A DNA stretch of 64,000 bases, from NCBI GenBank assembly GCA_016785225.1, contig JAFBJZ010000654.1, positions 98,328-162,327 of the forward strand, written 5' to 3'. This stretch comes from Psettodes erumei (lineage: Eukaryota; Chordata; Actinopteri; Pleuronectiformes; Psettodidae). The position numbers were made by a program, and so were the translations under genes. Shown here piece by piece: positions 58,831 to 64,000 of the stretch (position 1 is the first letter of the stretch; each line of letters begins with the position of its first letter). The notes under the pieces were generated by a model that did no database searches, had not been told where the DNA came from, and saw only the letters and a program-made list of their open reading frames with translations.

Positions 58831-58870
58831 ACTAATGATTAACTTGAAGCTGCACAGAGGTTAAAGGGCA
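58831..58870 (+). promoter_or_regulatory. kynu promoter: HNF1-like and HNF4-like sites
   Basis: ACTAATGATTAAC at 58831-58843 matches the HNF1 palindrome GTTAATNATTAAC at 11 of 13 positions. AGGTTAAAGGGCA at 58858-58870 is a DR1 element close to AGGTCAAAGGTCA, bound by HNF4 and related receptors. An inverted CCAAT (ATTGG) lies at 58824-58828. The cluster lies just ahead of the inferred leader exon, which fits a liver and kidney gene. Motif reading only. Confidence 0.5.
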
Positions 58871-58915
58871 CTTCAGAGCAGAGGATCCACTCAGATTGAA
58901 GCTCTTCTGCAAACC
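58871..58915 (+). other. kynu: Inferred kynu 5' non-coding exon (5' end unknown)
   Basis: A good donor, AACC|GTGAGT, at 58916 faces the acceptor TTCTGCAG at 59502 that opens the first coding exon. The intron would be 587 bp. The transcription start is not visible, so the left boundary is nominal. Confidence 0.4.
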
Positions 58916-59502
58916 GTGAGTCATTGCACATTTATTTGCCTTTATTATTATTATTGAGGATTAGAATAGATCCGCATCGTTCAGATGTGATGGTGGTAGC
59001 AGAGCATTGTTATTTTTCTATAAGTAGCAGTAGATTTTTATGAAAATGTCAACCAGCTGTCTTGGTTGTAAAAAGTGGAGATGATACAAAAGGTCGATTG
59101 ATGAGCGTCAAAATTAACTGAGGTTAAAACGAAAAGATCTCTCTGCTCAGTGTGGTCAGAGTCAGACCAGATTTGAGGAATTGACTTGTCTCCTCATTAA
59201 CAAAGGGTGCTTTTACCACATTTGAGATGTGTACATTTTTAACATATGCATGTGTCCCCGTTTACTGCAGATATTGTCATTTTGTAACAGTTTGTGTCTT
59301 GCTTATACTGAAAAAAATGTCCTGGAGTGGGGGGGGGCACACACAAAGCCCCTTAATGTCACGGGCCACCTCCATTTTCATCTTGTTTGTGGAGATTAAA
59401 CTCAAGTCCTCGGGTTTAAACCCTGAGGTCTTTTGATATGAAGGAGACCGCCGAGGTTCAGATAATATCCTTACACAAGTGGTTTATTTCTGTCTTCTGC
59501 AG

Positions 59503-59701
59503 GCCGGCCCGCAGCCTCCCAGTCCCACAGCAATGGACCCGTTTAGTGGCTCGACTCCGAGAGAAACTCTGGAGCGAGTGTCAGCTTTGCTGGGGTGCAG
59601 TCCCACCTCCGCACAAGTGGCTTCCCACCTGGACCAACACGACAAGCTGAGACATCTCAAAGACAAGTTCCTGGTGCCCAAAATCGCAGACTTGCCCCCT
59701 T
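59503..59701 (+). CDS. kynu: kynu first coding exon (CDS from 59533)
   Basis: Acceptor TTCTGCAG|GCCGG, 30 bases of leader, ATG at 59533 (CACAGCAATGG; -3 is A when the base at 59530 is G, so context is moderate), donor CCCCCT T|GTAAGA. 169 coding nt. Encodes the N-terminal helices to DKLRHLKDKFLVPKIADLPP. An upstream in-frame ATG at 59479 lies in the intron and is not used. Confidence 0.9.
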
Positions 59702-62562
59702 GTAAGAAGAGCTGAGTGTTACTTCGCTTTTGGCAAATGAGAGAAGCAGCTCAGTCTCTTAAATGTTTGGGATTCCTTCCTTCTTGACATTTCTTCAGCT
59801 GATCTCTCGATTGTTGACGGTGGCAAGGAGTGCATCTACCTGGTGGGGAACTCGCTGGGGCTGCAGCCCAGAATGGCCAGGACATATGTGGAGGAGGAGC
59901 TGGACAAGTGGGCTAAAATGTATGTGAACACTTCACCTCCTTATTTACCTGAAGTCTGTAGATGAAGTATTGAATGAGCTCTTTTTACAGGGGGGTTCAC
60001 GGTCACACCGAGGGCTCTCGACCTTGGGCGTGGGCGGAGAACAACTTAGAGGAACTCATGGCTCGTGTTGTTGGTAAGAGACTCCACTGAAACTAACATG
60101 TTAACATGGTACATGGGGGATGATGATTCAGATTCCTGGAAACTCTCATGATTGTGTAGAATAAAATAATCAACACAAGAGGCAAGACTGGAAAGAGGAA
60201 AAAGGGTAAGGCACTTGTAAAAGAAGTGAAATCATGAAGAAATCTTAGAGATTAAAATGTGGAAAAGACAAAATTGTATGCAGGAATTTACATTCATGTA
60301 AAACCTGATTGTCATCTGGAAGAAGATGGGCATTAAACGTGATTTTTCTTCAGGCGTGTTGTTCCTAATGCTCATATATTTTGTGTCCCTGTTTTGCAAT
60401 GCTTCCCATGAGGCTGCCCCTAAAGGGTTCACTGCACTTTGAGTCCAAAGGTACACGCTTTAAAAAAAATCTACACCTATGTGCAAACTGTGTGTGTAGG
60501 TTCAGGTGGTGAAGGCCGGAGATCCTTTCCTCTTTGATCACTGATTGATCCCATGTCCTAGAAACTCCTTATGACACAGCAAAAGGCTAGAAGTGAGAAT
60601 GTTGATTCTGTATCTTGCAGGAGCTAAAGTGGAGGAGGTGGCCCTGATGAATGGCCTGACAGTCAATTTACACCTTCTCATGGTGAGAAAGTGTTTTGCT
60701 TTATTTTGTTTTATTTTACTTGTTCAACTCCAGACCTGTGTGAAGTTCTCTGCATCCACATGATTGTCGTAAAGCTATTCAGTTCAAATGATGGGAAGTG
60801 TGTGCACATCCCATATTTTACATTTAAAACCTAAAAACCCTTGGAAATGGTGCAAAGAAGAGGAGGAGTGGAAACCTTGTCATGTAAATGTGGGAAGTTG
60901 AACTAATTTCAGTACCAACAGTTATAACCTGTTATTGTTCTGCAGCTCTCCTTCTACAAACCCACAGCAGCTCGACACAAAATCCTCCTGGAGGACAAAG
61001 CCTTTCCTTCAGACCACGTCAGTACCCGTTCAACATATCTTTCTGACGACATGCGGCGTCTATCAAGTGAATATTTTTCTCCTGTCCTCAGTACGCCGTT
61101 GAGTCTCAGATCAGGCTGCGAGGACTGGACCCTCTGCAGAGCATGGTGCTGCTGGCGCCCAGAAAAGTATGTTGAAAAAACGATCTGAACAGATGTCCAG
61201 ATAAATGATTGCATGGAGACAATGGGAGGTCATGTGATATGGAGACTGACTCTGCTTCCTGTCCAGGGAGAAGAGACGCTGAGGACAGAGGACATCCTGG
61301 AGACCATCGAGAGGGAGGGCGAGTCCATCGCAGTGGTGATGCTCAGCGGAGTTCAGTATTACACCGGCCAGCTGTTTGACATGGCTGCCATCACCAAGGC
61401 TGGTCAGAGGAAGGTGAAGCTCACACTCCCCCAAAGCCTTGCAAATGGTGCATTTATTAAAGATGAGGCACTTGAATCAAATTTTGCTCTCATTCACTTT
61501 CTGTCACTAAAAGTAAATAAACTTTATGAATAATGTGTGTGTCAGGGCTGTTACGTAGGTTTTGACTGCGCCCATGCTGCTGGGAATGTCGAGTTGAAGC
61601 TGCACGACTGGGGTGTTGACTTCGCCTGCTGGTGCTCCTACAAGGTCAGCTGACCTCAACAAGGCCCTGCTGTCTCCTTCCTGCTTTGTTGTTCGAGACG
61701 AATACACTGACGTTGTTGTCCTTTCACAGTATATGAATGCAGGTGCTGGAGGCCTCGCTGCAGCGTTTATCCACGAGAAGCACAAAGACACCATCCAACC
61801 TGCGTGAGTACTCACACCCTGTGCATGAACTTCATAAAAATTGATGTCAGTCTGTTTTCCTTGAAATCAGTGCCGAGTCACACAGTTTGGGTTTGGGAAA
61901 CGTTTTAGGAAATGATAAAGAAACATAAAAATGTGTTGTCACCCCCAGGCTGCTGGGGTGGTGGGGACATGACCTGAAAAGCCGCTTCCAAATGAGTAAT
62001 GGTAAAAAGAAATCTGTCACGGCCGTGAACGAAACGCTGCTCTGCTGCCATCTTGTGATGTCACTGGTTATTACATGTGCAGAACATGAACCTGCCATAG
62101 AGCTCTTTGCACACTTTACCCTTTTAGAGTCTGGTGATTGAAAGCTGCAGTTGGAGCTCTTTTTCTTCTTCTCTTAGTTCTGGAGCTGCAGCGTGGCATC
62201 AGCGGCTTCAGACTTTCCAACCAGCCCATCCTGTTGGTGTGCCCCCTGCAGGCCAGTTTGGAGGTACTGCAGTAAGGTGATCCCCTGATTTCAAGGATAT
62301 GCATTCATTTACGCTGCTCTAACTTTATCAGGTGTTCAACATGACCACGATGCAGGCGCTGCGCAGGAAGTCCCGCCTCCTGACGGGTTACCTGGAGTAT
62401 CTGATCCAACATTACCACAGTGAAGACCCTGCCCAGCCCCAGAAACCTCACGTCTGCATCATCACGCCCTCTGACCCAGAGCAGAGAGGCTGCCAGCTAT
62501 CACTCTCCTTCTCCATCCCCATCAGAAAGGTCTTCCAGGAGCTGGAGAAGAGGGGAGTCGCT
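59533..62562 (+). CDS. kynu: Kynureninase, whole visible gene (12 coding exons, 3' end beyond window)
   Basis: PLP-dependent cytosolic hydrolase that cleaves kynurenine and 3-hydroxykynurenine to anthranilate or 3-hydroxyanthranilate plus alanine, in the tryptophan-to-NAD pathway. Twelve exons join in phase to 1272 nt, giving residues 1-424 in the same numbering as human KYNU (465 residues). Visible active-site residues: PLP lysine K276 in CWCSYK, D250 and H253 in GFDCAHA, W305 in LGWWGH. The residues linked to 3-hydroxykynurenine preference are also present: H102 in GVHGH, and S332 and N333 in GFRLSNQP. The N-terminus MDPFSGSTPRETLERVSALL aligns with the human start. About 41 C-terminal residues, following EKRGVA, are expected beyond base 64000. 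No frameshift or stop was found, so the gene looks functional. Gene-level span includes introns. Confidence 0.97.
59799..59919 (+). CDS. kynu: kynu coding exon 2
   Basis: 121 bp. Acceptor TTCTTCAG|CTGATC, donor AAAAT|GTATGT. Encodes SDLSIVDGGKECIYLVGNS and LGLQPRM, a core motif of kynureninases, then TYVEEELDKWAK. Confidence 0.95.
59991..60073 (+). CDS. kynu: kynu coding exon 3 (His102)
   Basis: 83 bp. Acceptor TTTACAG|GGGGG, donor GTTG|GTAAGA. Encodes GVHGHTEGSRPWAWAENN and onward. H102 contributes to substrate specificity in the human enzyme. Confidence 0.93.
60074..60620 (+). other. kynu intron 3
   Basis: 547 bp between GTAAGA and CTTGCAG. No repeat or RNA gene seen. A 74-codon minus-strand frame inside it resembles nothing. 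Confidence 0.8.
60621..60682 (+). CDS. kynu: kynu coding exon 4
   Basis: 62 bp. Acceptor CTTGCAG|GAGCT, donor CATG|GTGAGA. Encodes AKVEEVALMNGLTVNLHLLM; the human protein has ALMNALTVNLHLLM here. Confidence 0.95.
60946..61017 (+). CDS. kynu: kynu coding exon 5
   Basis: 72 bp, phase 0. Acceptor TCTGCAG|CTCTCC, donor CCAC|GTCAGT. Encodes LSFYKPTAARHKILLEDKAF then PSDH, part of the PLP-binding large domain. Confidence 0.94.
61092..61166 (+). CDS. kynu: kynu coding exon 6
   Basis: 75 bp, phase 0. Acceptor CCTCAG|TACGCC, donor AAAA|GTATGT. Encodes YAVESQIRLRGLDPLQSMVL and LAPRK. Confidence 0.93.
61267..61413 (+). CDS. kynu: kynu coding exon 7
   Basis: 147 bp, phase 0. Acceptor GTCCAG|GGAGAA, donor GGAAG|GTGAAG. 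Encodes GEETLRTEDILETIEREGES and on to SGVQYYTGQLFDM and AITKAGQRK. Confidence 0.95.
61546..61644 (+). CDS. kynu: kynu coding exon 8 (PLP site)
   Basis: 99 bp, phase 0. Acceptor TGTCAG|GGCTGT, donor CAAG|GTCAGC. Encodes GCYVGFDCAHAAGNVEL through DWGVDFACWCSYK. Contains D250, H253 and the Schiff-base lysine K276. Confidence 0.97.
61730..61803 (+). CDS. kynu: kynu coding exon 9
   Basis: 74 bp. Acceptor TTCACAG|TATATG, donor CCTGC|GTGAGT. Encodes YMNAGAGGLAAAFIHEKHKD then TIQP, directly after the PLP lysine. Confidence 0.95.
61949..62001 (+). CDS. kynu: kynu coding exon 10
   Basis: 53 bp. Acceptor CCCCAG|GCTGCT, donor AATG|GTAAAA. Encodes LLGWWGHDLKSRFQMSN with W305, which contacts the cofactor or substrate in human KYNU. 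Confidence 0.93.
62178..62263 (+). CDS. kynu: kynu coding exon 11
   Basis: 86 bp. Acceptor CTCTTAG|TTCTGG, donor TTGGAG|GTACTG. Encodes VLELQRGISGFRLSNQPILL then VCPLQASLE, with S332 and N333. Confidence 0.94.
62332..62562 (+). CDS. kynu: kynu coding exon 12 (last one visible)
   Basis: 231 bp, phase 0. Acceptor TTATCAG|GTGTTC, donor GTCGCT|GTAAGT. Encodes VFNMTTMQALRRKSRLLTGY and on to ERGCQLSLSFSIP and VFQELEKRGVA (human VFQELEKRGVV). The next exon, expected to start with a CDKR-like peptide, is not found before the right edge. Confidence 0.95.
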
Positions 62563-62959
62563 GTAAGTAGCACTTTATCTTTATTCTGATAATACAAAAA
62601 GAGCAAATTAAATTAGGAGCCCGATACATATTGATGGACCGGGCACTACCGCATCCACCCGCCCGGGAACTTTATACCAGGGGAAGGAAGTTAGTCAATT
62701 CGTATCAAGATAGAAGATGCAACTACGGCGTATGGTTAACAATTTAATTTAGAGGCACGGAAAATGAGTATAGAGTCAGCACTGAGACTTCGATCTGTCC
62801 ACTTTAAGAGTTGGAGAGACAAAGCCTCGAACAAAGGAAATCATAAGTTTGCATCTCTTGTACTGATGAGCAGATAGGTCTTGCTCTGATCCTTCACATT
62901 TACTGCTGTGGTGTTGTCATAGAAACTGTACAAAACGGGTTGTTGTCATTTCTATTTTT

Positions 62960-63900
62960 TCACAAGACCGCGATGATTTGACGTTTGTCCGTCTGTCCTC
63001 TGTGGAGTTGTGGCCATGTCGCAGGTTTGGCGTTTGTCTGTTTCCGAGTTCGATTCCAATGCACAACAGCTTCACATTTTGCTGACGTGCCTGCCAGTTG
63101 CATCATTGATGAGAAAGGACTGAAGGCTGACACAGCAGTGACAGATAGCGTCGTGGTACTGTTCCAGTCGTCACAGACAAAGACCAGCGGTTTGAATCCA
63201 GTTTGTGACACTTGAATTTCTATCTTTTATAAACGCATCCTGGTCAGCACCACATTCCCATAGTTCACCGGGGTCACTTGACGAACTGCTGGTGGCGCAG
63301 CGGCGTAACTCTGTGACGCTTTGTCTCAACATCACAGGTTCGTATCTTTTCTTTTCTTTTTTCAATCTTTCGACTATTTTTTTTACGTTTCAGCGACGAC
63401 GCACAGACACTTAATCACACTTAGCACTGTTTGCAGCACTGTTTTCATTCAAATAAAGCGTAAAAACACATTTTCTCGTATACACAGTTCTATGAAATCA
63501 AGACAGGACGATGTTCTTATGAGCTGTAGTGTGTGGTGTTGTGGACCTGCTGTCGGTCTGGCAGCTAAAAGGTTGCGAGATCGAATCCAATGTAAAGCAT
63601 CTTCCCCTTTTGCTCATTTGACTGCCAATTACTTCATTCATCAGAAAGGACCGATGCTTTGCCAAAGAGTCACAGACAGCGTTGTGTTACTGTTACTGGT
63701 CTGCGTGTCGCGAGAGCCGCGTTCAAATCCTGCATGTCATACCTTTTGTCAGCATGTCCTATTGTATGGATGTATTAAACAGAACAAATAACCCGATACC
63801 TGTAACAGAAGCTGTGGCGCAGCCCAAAGACACTCACCTCTCAGTGAGCGGGTTCCTGGTTCGAGACCAGGTTCAACTTATGTTTCACATAGACGACGTC
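62960..63900 (+). repeat. Tandem duplication (~530 bp) with six tRNA-promoter-like modules
   Basis: Two diverged direct copies. Landmarks recur at a constant offset: GTTGTGG 63007/63538, AGAAAGGAC 63112/63643 and ACAGAYAGCG 63141/63672 (531 each); TGGCGCAG 63293/63815 (522). Each copy has three B-box-like motifs: GAGTTCGATTCC (63046), GGTTTGAATCC (63189) and GGTTCGTATCT (63337), then AGATCGAATCC (63578), GCGTTCAAATCC (63719) and GGTTCGAGACC (63858). Spacing within a copy is 138-148 bp. The third module of each copy has an A-box-like TGGCGCAG, as in initiator Met tRNA. The homologous frames also give similar peptides (for example VTDSVV in both). The second copy may extend past the edge. Confidence 0.75.
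63806..63879 (+). other. tRNA-like module (best preserved of six)
   Basis: A-box-like TGGCGCAG at 63815. A 5-bp stem CTCAC/GTGAG with a six-base loop at 63833-63848, in the anticodon position. A perfect T-arm at 63855-63871: CCTGG, loop TTCGAGA, CCAGG. The acceptor stem does not pair and the D-arm is poor, so it is not a working tRNA gene. It could still recruit RNA polymerase III. Confidence 0.5.
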
Positions 63901-64000
63901 TTGGGAAACACGTTCAGACATCTTTATTTACTGTTTAAAAGGGTTAACGTTATCCTATACTGTTGCCTTACTCTTGCATCTCCCCAGAGAACATCCTGTA

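Larger units (their letters stand above)
62563..64000 (+). other. kynu downstream intron, cut by the window edge
   Basis: Starts with a strong donor GTAAGT. 62600-62950 is unrecognised and may be old repeat. 62960 to the edge is the duplicated block with tRNA-like modules listed separately. Confidence 0.75.

Noticed and set aside
62985..63791. Two similar peptides encoded in the kynu downstream intron
   Set aside because: Their similarity comes from the 530-bp DNA duplication. The copies lack shared starts or splice sites, and tRNA-like motifs explain the conserved blocks better than coding does.
1..64000. CRISPR arrays, operons, prophage or bacterial mobile elements
   Set aside because: Intron-rich vertebrate genes throughout. 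No spaced identical repeats of CRISPR type and no compact gene blocks.

Overview
The window is vertebrate nuclear DNA, almost certainly from a ray-finned (probably percomorph) teleost. It is AT-rich, rich in dinucleotide microsatellites, and carries decayed interspersed repeats of kinds common in fish. Two genes with many introns could be reconstructed exon by exon, with every splice phase consistent. No bacterial, phage or viral gene organisation is present.

The minus strand from 54975 down to 11618 carries the GABA-A receptor gamma-3 subunit gene (gabrg3). Ten coding exons give a 450-residue protein with a signal peptide, a Cys-loop and four membrane segments. The 5' leader contains an upstream reading frame whose stop codon overlaps the main start codon as ATGA. 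Introns 2 (14.9 kb) and 3 (13.0 kb) make up most of the window. They hold microsatellites, repeat relics and one CpG-rich promoter-like patch, but no further recognisable gene. Intron 6 holds a broken Tc1/mariner transposase, satellite-like DNA and a GC-rich exon-like patch.

The plus strand from about 58.83 kb to the right edge carries kynureninase (kynu). An inferred 5' non-coding exon and twelve coding exons encode residues 1-424, numbered as in the human enzyme. The last roughly 40 residues lie beyond the window. HNF1-like and HNF4-like sites lie just upstream of the inferred leader exon, which suits a liver and kidney enzyme. gabrg3 and kynu are divergent, with about 3.8 kb between them. 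They belong to unrelated pathways: inhibitory synaptic signalling and tryptophan/NAD metabolism.

Between the two genes, on the gabrg3 strand, a single exon-like fragment (57838-58011) still encodes the cytoplasmic loop of a GABA-A alpha subunit and most resembles alpha-5. In tetrapods GABRA5 lies immediately upstream of GABRG3 in the same orientation. The fragment therefore looks like the remains of gabra5, lost or broken here when the ancestral beta3-alpha5-gamma3 cluster was rearranged next to kynu. The last visible kynu intron contains a diverged tandem duplication of about 530 bp. Each copy carries three tRNA-promoter-like modules spaced about 140 bp apart.

From 1 to 11.4 kb no gene is recognised. 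The only local structures found there are a microsatellite, a G-rich block and a perfect 17-bp inverted repeat.
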